A DNA stretch of 64,000 nt. It comes from Marisimplicoccus sp038147335 (lineage in GTDB: Bacteria > Bacteroidota > Bacteroidia > Flavobacteriales > Flavobacteriaceae). The notes below the pieces were generated by a model, which had not been told where the DNA came from, did not search any database, and saw only the letters and a program-made list of their open reading frames with translations. Below are positions 56,806 to 64,000 of this stretch, in pieces. The DNA lies in contig JAYQTK010000002.1 of the NCBI GenBank assembly GCA_038147335.1, forward strand, positions 124,001-188,000, in the 5' to 3' direction. Both the position numbers and the translations under genes were made by a program. The first letter of the stretch is position 1. The number at the start of each line of letters is the position of its first letter.

Positions 56806-57855
56806 ATGAAAATCATTAAATCTAAGAGTACAAAAATAAATGATGTAAACTTCTCTACTATAAAATTTGGAGAAATATTTACAGATCATATGTTTGAGTG
56901 CAATTATGATAATGATAAATGGGAAGATCCAGTAATTAAGCCCTACAGTTCAATTAATCTTGATCCCTCAACACATGTTTTTCATTATGGCCAAGCTATA
57001 TTCGAGGGAATGAAAGGATACAAGGATAAAAATGAGGATTTATGGTTGTTTAGACCTAAAGACAATTATGAAAGAATTAAAAAATCTTGTGAAAGGATGC
57101 ATATTCCAATATTGCCTGAGGACTATTTTTTTCAAGGCTTAAACAAACTAATAAGTCTCGAGAGAGACTGGGTTTCAAATGAGCCAGGATCTTCAATTTA
57201 CATTAGGCCTTTTGTTTTTTCTTCATCAGAAATGCTTGCTGCAAGCCCTTCAAAAAAATATAAATTTTTAATTATTTGCTCACCTGGTGCTGCTTATTAT
57301 TCAAAGCCGCTGAGTGTTTACATAGAAGATAAATTTAGTAGAGCTGCTCCAGGAGGTGCAGGGTATGCTAAAGCAGCTGGAAATTATGGTGCAGCATTTT
57401 ACCCAACATCTATAGCAATATCAAAAGGTTTCGATCAAATCGTCTGGACTGATTCTTCCACTCATCAAAAAATTGAGGAAGTTGGAACAATGAGTGTAGT
57501 ATTCAGAATTAATGATAAACTTATTACTCCACTTACAAGTGACACAATTTTAGATGGTGTAACAAGAAAAAGTGTGATACAAGTTGCTAGGGATATTGGA
57601 ATTGAAGTAGAAGAAAGAGATATAACTGTGAAAGAACTTATTTCAGAGTTTAAGTCAGGTAATTTAAAAGAAGTTTTTGGATGTGGAACAGCTGCAGTGA
57701 TAGCTCCAATTAATTCATTTGGTTATAAAGATGAGAAATTTCAACTTGAAGAATTAGACAACGACTTTGCTTCAAAAATTAAAACTGCTATTATTAATAT
57801 TCAACAGAATATTTCTAATGATACTCACAATTGGAGATATAAAATTACTGAGTAG
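56806..57855 (+). CDS. ilvE: Branched-chain amino acid aminotransferase
   Basis: Last step of Ile, Leu and Val synthesis or first of their breakdown. 349 residues, PLP fold type IV: THVFHYGQAIFEGMKGYK near 63, RPKDNYERIKKSCERM, YIRPFVFSS near 128, PLP Lys in GYAKAAGNYGAAF near 182, QIVWTDSSTHQKIEEVGTMSV near 202, TILDGVTRKSV near 245 and FGCGTAAVIAPI near 285. Length and motifs fit the class-II (BCAT2-like) form. Converges on the MazG-like gene with one base between stops. Confidence 0.95.
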   Translation: MKIIKSKSTKINDVNFSTIKFGEIFTDHMFECNYDNDKWEDPVIKPYSSINLDPSTHVFHYGQAIFEGMKGYKDKNEDLWLFRPKDNYERIKKSCERMHIPILPEDYFFQGLNKLISLERDWVSNEPGSSIYIRPFVFSSSEMLAASPSKKYKFLIICSPGAAYYSKPLSVYIEDKFSRAAPGGAGYAKAAGNYGAAFYPTSIAISKGFDQIVWTDSSTHQKIEEVGTMSVVFRINDKLITPLTSDTILDGVTRKSVIQVARDIGIEVEERDITVKELISEFKSGNLKEVFGCGTAAVIAPINSFGYKDEKFQLEELDNDFASKIKTAIINIQQNISNDTHNWRYKITE

Positions 57856-57856
57856 T

Positions 57857-58246
57857 TTACTTTTCTAGAATTGATTTTATATTTGGCTTAAAGTAATTCG
57901 GTCCTTTTAAAATTTTACCATCTTCCCTTATTACAGGTGTTCCATCTGCACTAAGCTTACTCATATTGCTCCTTTGAATTTCATCAAATACTTCTACAAT
58001 TTTATCTTGAAGTCCATGTGCAAGTATTGTTCCACAGAGAATATAAAGTTTATCTCCAAGTGCATCTGCAATTTCAACTAAATCCTTTTTTCTTGCTGCT
58101 TCTAAATACTCATCATTTTCTTCTTGCATTAGTCTATATCTTAACTCAATTGTAGATTCATCAAGATCTGCTTTTTGATTTTTTGAGTACTTTATTTTAA
58201 AAGCTTCATTAAATTCTTTTACTGCATCAATAGCATTAGTTATCAT
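57857..58246 (-). CDS. MazG-like nucleoside triphosphate pyrophosphohydrolase
   Basis: 129 residues with the all-alpha NTP-PPase metal motif LMQEENDEYLEAARKKDLVE followed by IADALGDKLYIL (ExxE...ExxD). The C-terminus SADGTPVIREDGKILKGPNYF occurs in the family's flavobacterial members. Such enzymes hydrolyse non-canonical or damaged dNTPs, or phosphoribosyl-ATP; with no his genes nearby, house-cleaning is likelier. Confidence 0.87.
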   Translation of the reverse strand: MITNAIDAVKEFNEAFKIKYSKNQKADLDESTIELRYRLMQEENDEYLEAARKKDLVEIADALGDKLYILCGTILAHGLQDKIVEVFDEIQRSNMSKLSADGTPVIREDGKILKGPNYFKPNIKSILEK

Positions 58247-58294
58247 AATTGTTAATTTTATATTAGAAAAGTTTGATTAAAATAAATTTAATTA

Positions 58295-58480
58295 ATGTTT
58301 ACTAAAGGACAACTAATTTTTGCTATAATATTCATAATATTATTTTCTCTGATAATTGGATACTCTTATATAAAGGATTCAAGACTTCACAATGTTTATT
58401 ATAAGAATTCGTATGTAATCTTAATTGTATTTATTGTTTTTATTTCAATAATTGCTGCTTACAGTAATCTTTTTAGATAA
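58295..58480 (+). CDS. Small membrane protein upstream of crcB
   Basis: 61 residues with two membrane helices (about 7-25, FAIIFIILFSLIIGYSYI, and 40-58, VILIVFIVFISIIAAYSNLF) joined by the basic loop KDSRLHNVYYKN. Similar short proteins occur before crcB in other flavobacteria. One base separates its stop from the crcB ATG, so they are one operon and might act together in the membrane. Function unknown. Confidence 0.7.
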   Translation: MFTKGQLIFAIIFIILFSLIIGYSYIKDSRLHNVYYKNSYVILIVFIVFISIIAAYSNLFR

Positions 58481-58481
58481 A

Positions 58482-58853
58482 ATGAAAGAGTTATTTCTTG
58501 TTTTTTTGGGAGGAGGTTTGGGATCTGCAATAAGATTAATTTTAAATAGATTAGTTCCAAGTGATTCCTTTCCATATTCAACATTAACAGTTAATTTAAT
58601 TGGTAGTTTTTTAATTGGACTAATTATAAGTTATTTAATTAATTCCAATATGTTAAAATCTGATTATTACTACTTCCTTGTTGTTGGTATATGTGGTGGT
58701 TTGACTACTTTCTCAGCATTTTCAATGGAGAATCTAAATTTTATTAAGTCTAATGAAATATTAAACTCATTTATATACATTTTTATTAGTGTATCTTTAT
58801 GTATAGCCTTAGCCTATTTAGGCTTTCTAACTATGAATAAAATATTTAATTAA
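58482..58853 (+). CDS. crcB: Fluoride channel Fluc/CrcB
   Basis: Dual-topology membrane channel expelling fluoride. 123 residues from the ATG at 58482; upstream frame extension to 58452 runs into the small membrane gene. Four helices with the family motifs GGGLGSAIRLILNRLV at 10-25, NLIGSFLIGLII near 41-52, and GICGGLTTFSAFSMEN near 72-87 (usual TTFSTFS). No fluoride riboswitch is recognisable before the operon. Confidence 0.92.
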   Translation: MKELFLVFLGGGLGSAIRLILNRLVPSDSFPYSTLTVNLIGSFLIGLIISYLINSNMLKSDYYYFLVVGICGGLTTFSAFSMENLNFIKSNEILNSFIYIFISVSLCIALAYLGFLTMNKIFN

Positions 58854-58854
58854 A

Positions 58855-60453
58855 ATGAGAAAAAATCTATTATTTACATTATGTGTATTATTTTCTTTTA
58901 ATCTGAGCTCTCAAGAAAAAAATCTTTCAGAAGGACCTTTTGAGCAACTGATTATAAGAGGAGTAACTTTAATTAATGGAAATGGTAGTCCACCATTAGG
59001 ACCAGTTGATATTGTAATAGAGAAAAATATCATTAAGTCTATAAAAACTGTTGGTTATCCTGGAGTTGAAATTAATGAGCGAAGAAGACCTAAACTAAAA
59101 AAAGGTGGACGTGAAATTGAGGCTACTGGAATGTATATACTTCCTGGATTTATCGATATGCATGGACATATTGGAGGTGTTTCACAAGGTGCTGAACCTG
59201 ACTATGTTTTTAAACTTTGGTTAGCACATGGTGTTACAACTGTCCGAGAACCAGGTGGAAGAGGTATTGACTTTAGTCTAGATTTAAAAAATAAGAGTAA
59301 CAAAAATGAAATTATAGCTCCAAGACTTGTTATTTATTCAGGTTTTGGTTCAGGTTATACTAATGAAATAAGTAATCCAGATCAAGCTAGAGAATGGGTA
59401 AGATTTAATGCGAAGAAAGGTGCAGATGGTATTAAGTTTTTTGGAGCTGAACCTGATATAATGATTGCTGCTTTAGATGAAAATAATTCATTAGGACTTG
59501 GCTCAGCTATGCATCATGCACAACTAAATGTAGTAAGATGGAATGTGTTAAATTCAGCTAGAGCTGGACTAACATCAATGGAACATTGGTATGGTTTACC
59601 AGAGGCTCTCTTTGATGATAAAATTGTACAGAATTATCCTTATTATTATAATTATTCTAATGAGCAACATAGGTTTGAAGAAGCTGGTAGACTTTGGGAT
59701 CAGGCTGCAAAACCTGGCTCAGAACATTGGAATAATGTAATGAATGAATTAATTGAACTAGATTTTACACTAGATCCAACTTTTAATATTTATGAGGCTA
59801 GCAGAGACCTTCAAAGAGCTAGAAGAGCTGAATGGCATGAAGAATATACTTTACCAAGTTTATGGGAGTTTTATCAACCTAGTAGAATATCTCATGGATC
59901 CTATTGGCATTTTTGGGGTACAGAACAAGAAGTTGCGTGGAAAAAGAATTTTAATCTATGGATGAATTTCGTAAATGAATATAAAAATAGAGGAGGTAGA
60001 GTAACAGTTGGGTCAGATTCTGGATTCATTTTTCAACTCTATGGATTCGCTTACATAAGAGAATTAGAGTTATTAAGAGAGGCAGGATTCCATCCGCTTG
60101 AAGTTGTTATGTCAGCTACATTAAAAGGCGCAGAAGCACTAGGTATGGATAAAGAAATTGGTTCAATAGAAATAGGTAAAAAAGCTGATTTTGTCTTGGT
60201 TGAAGAAAATCCACTTGAAAATCTTAAGGTTTTATATGGGACTGGAGCTATAAAGCTTAATAAAGATAATGAAGTCGAAAGAGTGGGAGGTGTTAAGTAT
60301 ACAATTAAAGATGGTATTGTTTATGATTCAAAGCTACTATTAGAAGATGTTAGAAAAATGGTTAGAAAAAGTAAGGATGAATTAAATTATGAAATATATC
60401 AACCTGGAGAAGAAAAAGATTGGACATCAAATAAGGAAAGAAATATAGATTAG
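58855..60453 (+). CDS. Secreted amidohydrolase (imidazolonepropionase-like)
   Basis: 532 residues with signal peptide 1-20 (KNLLFTLCVLFSFNLSSQ). The metal-dependent amidohydrolase barrel follows: HxH metal ligands His103 and His105 in PGFIDMHGHIGG, HGVTTVREPGG near 126, KFFGAEPD near 196, His in SMEHWYG near 243, Asp in RVTVGSDSGF near 386, and EALGMDKEIGSIEIGKKADFVLVEENPLENL (near 425-455) of the closing beta sandwich. Probably a periplasmic dipeptidase or related hydrolase. One base after crcB, but unrelated in role. Shares its stop (TTAG) with the convergent hydrolase. Confidence 0.87.
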   Translation: MRKNLLFTLCVLFSFNLSSQEKNLSEGPFEQLIIRGVTLINGNGSPPLGPVDIVIEKNIIKSIKTVGYPGVEINERRRPKLKKGGREIEATGMYILPGFIDMHGHIGGVSQGAEPDYVFKLWLAHGVTTVREPGGRGIDFSLDLKNKSNKNEIIAPRLVIYSGFGSGYTNEISNPDQAREWVRFNAKKGADGIKFFGAEPDIMIAALDENNSLGLGSAMHHAQLNVVRWNVLNSARAGLTSMEHWYGLPEALFDDKIVQNYPYYYNYSNEQHRFEEAGRLWDQAAKPGSEHWNNVMNELIELDFTLDPTFNIYEASRDLQRARRAEWHEEYTLPSLWEFYQPSRISHGSYWHFWGTEQEVAWKKNFNLWMNFVNEYKNRGGRVTVGSDSGFIFQLYGFAYIRELELLREAGFHPLEVVMSATLKGAEALGMDKEIGSIEIGKKADFVLVEENPLENLKVLYGTGAIKLNKDNEVERVGGVKYTIKDGIVYDSKLLLEDVRKMVRKSKDELNYEIYQPGEEKDWTSNKERNID

Positions 60454-61235
60454 TCACTCATTCCTATAAACTCAAACATCTTTAAATTAAAAATATCAGG
60501 TTTTTCAACATTTACCACATGACCACAATTTGGTATTACGAAAAGCTTAGAATTCTTATGATTTTTTACTATTTCCTTGACAGAGGGTAAGAACATGTAG
60601 TCCTGATCACCCATTATGTAGTAAGTTGGAATTTGTATTTCAATTTGTCTAAAAAATTTCAATAAAGGGACTAATTCAGTAGTTAATTGAAACCATCTTT
60701 TAAATTCTTTTTGATAAAGCTTTTTTGCTTCCTTAACAAATAAGAGCCTAGATTCTTTATGATTATTATTAGGCATTACTATAAATGCAAAAAGTTTATA
60801 TATCCACATGTAAGGAAGTATTGATTTCGTAGAGTTACCCAGAAACATAAGTACTTTTGATCTAAAATTTAATTTCATTATTGCTCCACCCATTATTAAA
60901 CTTTTTACTCTAGTTGGATTTTTTTCGGCAAAATTCCTAATTAGAATTGATCCCAAAGAGATACCAACAAAATGAGATTTTTTAATTTTTTCAGCATTTA
61001 TTACCTCAAGAATATCATTTGTAATTGAATTAAATGTATATTTTTTCTTAAATGGATTAATTGGAATTGATTTTGATTTTCCATGACCTCTTAAATCAAG
61101 TAGTAATAAATTATATTTTTTTGAAAAATATTTTATTTGTTTAAACCATATCGTAGAACTACCCCCTGCACCATGAACAAAAGTTATCCAATCTGCATCT
61201 TTATTTTTACATAGAAATTTAGTGTAATGAATCAT
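60450..61235 (-). CDS. Alpha/beta-fold hydrolase
   Basis: 261 residues. Oxyanion loop FVHGAGGSSTIW near 19-30, LLLDLRGHGKSK near 44, nucleophile elbow FVGISLGS near 90 (Ser94), catalytic Asp in MGDQDYMF near 209 and His in PNCGHVVNVEKP near 239. No signal peptide. Substrate not predictable. Two bases after pyrF on the same strand. Confidence 0.87.
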   Translation of the reverse strand: MIHYTKFLCKNKDADWITFVHGAGGSSTIWFKQIKYFSKKYNLLLLDLRGHGKSKSIPINPFKKKYTFNSITNDILEVINAEKIKKSHFVGISLGSILIRNFAEKNPTRVKSLIMGGAIMKLNFRSKVLMFLGNSTKSILPYMWIYKLFAFIVMPNNNHKESRLLFVKEAKKLYQKEFKRWFQLTTELVPLLKFFRQIEIQIPTYYIMGDQDYMFLPSVKEIVKNHKNSKLFVIPNCGHVVNVEKPDIFNLKMFEFIGMSD

Positions 61236-61237
61236 AA

Positions 61238-62059
61238 TTATAGTGCATTAATATAATTTTCCATTTCATCTCTAATTTTTTTTGCTTCTTTAGCAGCACA
61301 TTCAGCGAAATCATCATTAATTGATGCGTAAATAATTGATCTTGATGAGTTGATGATCAATTTTAAATTATTATCCAAACCTTGTTTACAGATTTCAGCC
61401 ATATTTCCTCCTTGAGCTCCAACTCCTGGGATTAAAAGATAAGAATCAGGAACCATATCTCTTATTTTACGAATCTCTTTGGTATTTTTAGCACCAACTA
61501 CGTACATAATCCTACTACTGTTTTTCCATGTTCTAGATGTTTCTATTACTTTTTGATAAAGCTTGTTATTGTTATCTAAATTAAGTTCTTGAAAATCGTT
61601 AGAGCCAATATTTGAGGTTAACGCAAGCAGAAAGACTAACTTATCTTCAATACTTAAAAAAGGCTCAACAGAGTCAGACCCCATATATGGCGAAACAGTT
61701 ATTGAATCGAAGTTAAGTTCCTCTAAGAAAGCATTAGCATACATTTTTGAAGTATTTCCAATATCTCCTCTCTTTGCATCAGCTATAGTGAATATTTCAG
61801 GATAATTTTGATTAAGGTAGTTTGCGATTTTATTAAGAGATTTAAAGCCATTTGCACCATAAGCCTCAAAAAATGCAATATTTGGTTTATAAGCAATTGC
61901 ATATTCATTAGTAGAGTCAATAATTCTCTTCGCAAATTCAAAGATAGGATCATCTAATTCTAATATTGATTTAGGAATTTTATTTTTATCAATATCAAGA
62001 CCAATACAAAGAAATGATTTCTTCTTATTTATTTGATCATGTAATTTATTCATTATCAT
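61238..62059 (-). CDS. pyrF: Orotidine 5'-phosphate decarboxylase
   Basis: Last step of UMP synthesis. 273 residues, the longer PyrF form: FLCIGLDIDKNKIP near 16, YKPNIAFFEAYG near 58, catalytic Lys96 in DAKRGDIGNTSKMYA, SPYMGSDSVEPFL near 122, VGAKNTKEI near 185, LIPGVGAQGG near 201 and NSSRSIIYA near 236. Its ATG overlaps the prfA stop by four bases. A Met two residues later is an alternative start. Confidence 0.94.
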   Translation of the reverse strand: MIMNKLHDQINKKKSFLCIGLDIDKNKIPKSILELDDPIFEFAKRIIDSTNEYAIAYKPNIAFFEAYGANGFKSLNKIANYLNQNYPEIFTIADAKRGDIGNTSKMYANAFLEELNFDSITVSPYMGSDSVEPFLSIEDKLVFLLALTSNIGSNDFQELNLDNNNKLYQKVIETSRTWKNSSRIMYVVGAKNTKEIRKIRDMVPDSYLLIPGVGAQGGNMAEICKQGLDNNLKLIINSSRSIIYASINDDFAECAAKEAKKIRDEMENYINAL

Positions 62060-63132
62060 ACTTCTCCGGCTTCTTTTAGTCTCTCAGTATTGATATACAA
62101 TTTAATCTCATCAATTAACTTAGAAACGTCTCCATCTAAAATTTTTGGTAAGTCATAAAGTGTCAAACCAATTCTATGATCTGTAACTCTTCCTTGAGGA
62201 TAATTATATGTTCTAATTTTTGCTGATCTATCTCCAGATTTTACCAGTTCATTTCTTTTTTTAGAGTCAGATTCCATTCTTTTATTAAGCTCAATCTCAT
62301 AAAGTCTTGATCTTAGAACTTTCATGGCCTTTTCTTTATTTTTATGTTGAGATTTTTGATCTTGACATTGAGCAACAACTCCAGTCGGCTCATGTGTTAA
62401 TCTAACCGCCGAGTATGTAGTATTAACAGATTGACCTCCAGGACCAGATGAACAAAAGTAGTCAACTCTTACTTCGTTCATATTAATCTCAACGTCAAAT
62501 TCTTCAGCTTCAGGCAGGACCATAACAGTTGCTGCAGATGTATGAACTCTTCCTTGAGTCTCTGTTTGAGGAACTCTCTGGACCCTATGAACTCCAGATT
62601 CATATTTTAATTCACCATACACATCCTCCCCTGCTATTTCAAATATGACCTCTTTGAATCCTCCAGCTGTTCCCTCACTAGTATCAACAATACTTAAATT
62701 CCATTTTTTTTCTTGTGCAAATTTTGTATACATCCTATATAAATCACCCGCAAAAATACTAGCTTCATCTCCACCAGTTCCTGCTCTAATTTCTACCACA
62801 ACATTTTTCGCATCATCCGGATCTTTGGGAATTAGAAGAATTTTAATTTCATCTTCAAGTTTTTCTATAGATTGTTTTGAGATTTCCAATTGTTCTTTAG
62901 CCATCTCAATCATGTCTTTATCATCAGAAGATTTTATATAACCCTCAGCTTCATCTTTTTGGTCGATTGCTTCTTTATATAATTTTCCTTTATTTACAAG
63001 AATACTAATCTCTTTTAGCTCTTTATTTAACTCAATATATTTTTTTTGATCTGCAATGATTTCTGGATTACTAATCATTTGATATATCTCATCATATCTT
63101 TTTTTAACAATATCTATTTTTTCTATAAGCAT
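62056..63132 (-). CDS. prfA: Peptide chain release factor 1
   Basis: Ends translation at UAA and UAG. 358 residues. Helical domain 1 to about 105; VEIRAGTGGDEASIFAGDLY near 113; the codon-recognising PxT motif PQT at 188-190 in RVQRVPQTETQGRVHTSAA; the catalytic GGQ at 232-234 in SSGPGGQSVNTTYSA; C-terminal YNYPQGRVTDHR near 312. Coupled to pyrF downstream and preceded by purM with an eight-base gap. Confidence 0.97.
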   Translation of the reverse strand: MLIEKIDIVKKRYDEIYQMISNPEIIADQKKYIELNKELKEISILVNKGKLYKEAIDQKDEAEGYIKSSDDKDMIEMAKEQLEISKQSIEKLEDEIKILLIPKDPDDAKNVVVEIRAGTGGDEASIFAGDLYRMYTKFAQEKKWNLSIVDTSEGTAGGFKEVIFEIAGEDVYGELKYESGVHRVQRVPQTETQGRVHTSAATVMVLPEAEEFDVEINMNEVRVDYFCSSGPGGQSVNTTYSAVRLTHEPTGVVAQCQDQKSQHKNKEKAMKVLRSRLYEIELNKRMESDSKKRNELVKSGDRSAKIRTYNYPQGRVTDHRIGLTLYDLPKILDGDVSKLIDEIKLYINTERLKEAGEV

Positions 63133-63140
63133 AATGAGTA

Positions 63141-64000
63141 TTAATAATCAAAATTACCTAATTCTGATTGAATACTTAGTCTCTTAACATCTGATTCAAT
63201 CACTTCACCAATAATTTTAGCATCTATTCCGACTGATTTTGAGATATCAATAACCTTAGATGCATTTTCTGGATCTAAATAAATTTCCATTCTATGTCCC
63301 ATATTAAAAACCTTGTACATTTCCTTTGGATCTGTATTAGACTCATTCATTATTAGCTTAAAAATTGGAGGAATTTCAAAAAGATTATTTTTTATTATGT
63401 GTAAATTATCAATAAAATGTAAAATTTTTGTTTGACCACCTCCAGTACAATGAATTATTCCATTTATTTTATTTCTTCCAATTTCATCAAAAATTAACTT
63501 TAAAAGAGGTGCATAAGATCTTGTTGGAGATAAAAGCATTTTTCCTATATCAATATTAAACCCTTCTAATTTATCTGTTAAATTTTTTGAACCACAATAG
63601 GCTAATTCGCTAGGTAGGTCGTTATCATATGACTCTGGATATTTTTCTTTAATGTATTGAGAGAGAACATCATGTCTAGCTGATGTAAGCCCGTTACTTC
63701 CAATACCTGAGTTATATTCTTTATCATAAGAAGATGTGCCTGAAGAGGATAGTCCAACAATAACATTTCCTGCTTTGATATTTGAGTTATCTATTATTTG
63801 ACTCTTTTTGATTCTAACTGTCATACAAGAATCTACTATTATAGTTCTTACAAGATCACCAACATCAGCAGTTTCTCCTCCACCACTATGAATATTTATT
63901 CCGAGACCTCTATAAAAATTTAATATTTCGTCAGTTCCAGAAATTATATTGGAAATTACCTCACCAGGAATCTTATTTTTATTTCTTCCAATTGTAGATG
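63141..64000 (-). CDS. purM: Phosphoribosylaminoimidazole synthetase (AIR synthase), partial
   Basis: Fifth step of purine synthesis (FGAM to AIR). The frame continues open beyond the Met at 63824 to the right edge, so the 5' end is outside the window. The upstream part reads IHSGGGETADVGDLVRTIIVDS, the PurM glycine-rich substrate motif; then KAGNVIVGLSSSGTSSYDKEY, IIHCTGGGQTKILHF and FNMGHRMEIYLDPENA near the C-terminus. Visible length 286 residues of a family total of about 390. Operon purM-prfA-pyrF. Confidence 0.92.
   Translation of the reverse strand, partial: STIGRNKNKIPGEVISNIISGTDEILNFYRGLGINIHSGGGETADVGDLVRTIIVDSCMTVRIKKSQIIDNSNIKAGNVIVGLSSSGTSSYDKEYNSGIGSNGLTSARHDVLSQYIKEKYPESYDNDLPSELAYCGSKNLTDKLEGFNIDIGKMLLSPTRSYAPLLKLIFDEIGRNKINGIIHCTGGGQTKILHFIDNLHIIKNNLFEIPPIFKLIMNESNTDPKEMYKVFNMGHRMEIYLDPENASKVIDISKSVGIDAKIIGEVIESDVKRLSIQSELGNFDY

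Noticed and set aside
58250..58294. Fluoride riboswitch before the crcB operon
   Set aside because: The gap of about 45 bases is too short and AT-only for the crcB motif RNA.

Overview
The window is a contiguous piece of a low-GC, compact chromosome from the Flavobacteriia (Bacteroidota), most likely a streamlined marine lineage. This rests on: promoters of the TTG-N17..20-TAnnTTTG type; start codons preceded by A/T-rich DNA rather than AGGAGG; Bacteroidota-restricted families (DUF4294, DUF6048, DUF6452, DUF3276/PUR, the DUF2795 protein, large NusB, START-like protein); a 6S-Flavo-type RNA beside zapA; and family gene orders such as ATPase-fmt-HU-yqgE and nusB-DUF1573-yajC. There are no insertion sequences, prophage genes, CRISPR arrays or integrases. 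Species was not determined.

Layout. 1-2.8 kb: end of an AAA-type ATPase, fmt, HU with its own promoter and terminator, yqgE and a START-like gene. 2.87-4.2 kb: tRNA-Met followed at once by two tandem secreted zincin-like lipoproteins. 4.2-8.2 kb (minus): cutC, aconitase and an AlkB-type alkane hydroxylase whose start overlaps the aconitase stop. 8.3-10.8 kb: GMC oxidoreductase with a frameshifted gluconate-dehydrogenase-subunit-3-like partner. 10.76-11.5 kb (minus): coiled-coil gene, zapA, 6S RNA. 11.6-17 kb: M23 peptidase, cysteine desulfurase, ornithine aminotransferase, DUF6452 and DUF6048. 17.0-22.2 kb (minus): a complete rRNA operon 16S-tRNA-Ile-tRNA-Ala-23S-5S with promoter, leader, processing stems and terminator. 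22.3-42.4 kb: housekeeping (DUF4294, M42 peptidase, nusB-DUF1573-yajC-pyrD, ABC exporter, PUR protein, M14 peptidase, recQ, kdsD-tatC-lptB, pssA, lnt, DUF2795, secA). 42.6-48.5 kb: gltB-gltD. 48.5-64 kb: glycosyltransferase, PAP2, MATE, M28 peptidase, an NtrC-like regulator, dnaJ-grpE, epimerase, ilvE, MazG-like protein, crcB, amidohydrolase, alpha/beta hydrolase, and a purM-prfA-pyrF run cut by the right edge.

Themes. Envelope biogenesis is concentrated here (lptB, kdsD, lnt, pssA, tatC, secA, yajC), together with many exported hydrolases (M14, M23, M28, amidohydrolase, two zincins), which fits a peptide-degrading heterotroph. Nitrogen flow is covered by gltBD, ilvE and rocD, and pyrimidine synthesis by pyrD and pyrF.

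What stands out is less a new cassette than how compactly the DNA is written. Convergent protein-coding genes nearly all overlap or abut, sometimes sharing a four-base stop (TTAA, CTAG, TTAG). Promoter -7 boxes lie only 4-15 bases before start codons, so many mRNAs should be nearly leaderless. The best candidates for something little described are the tandem tRNA-linked lipoproteins with a lengthened zinc motif (HExxH-x6-H), the HTH-less NtrC-like protein with GSFTSA in place of GAFTGA, DnaJ lacking one complete zinc site, and the structured rRNA leader and spacer. All family assignments were made by reading the sequence; no database search was run.
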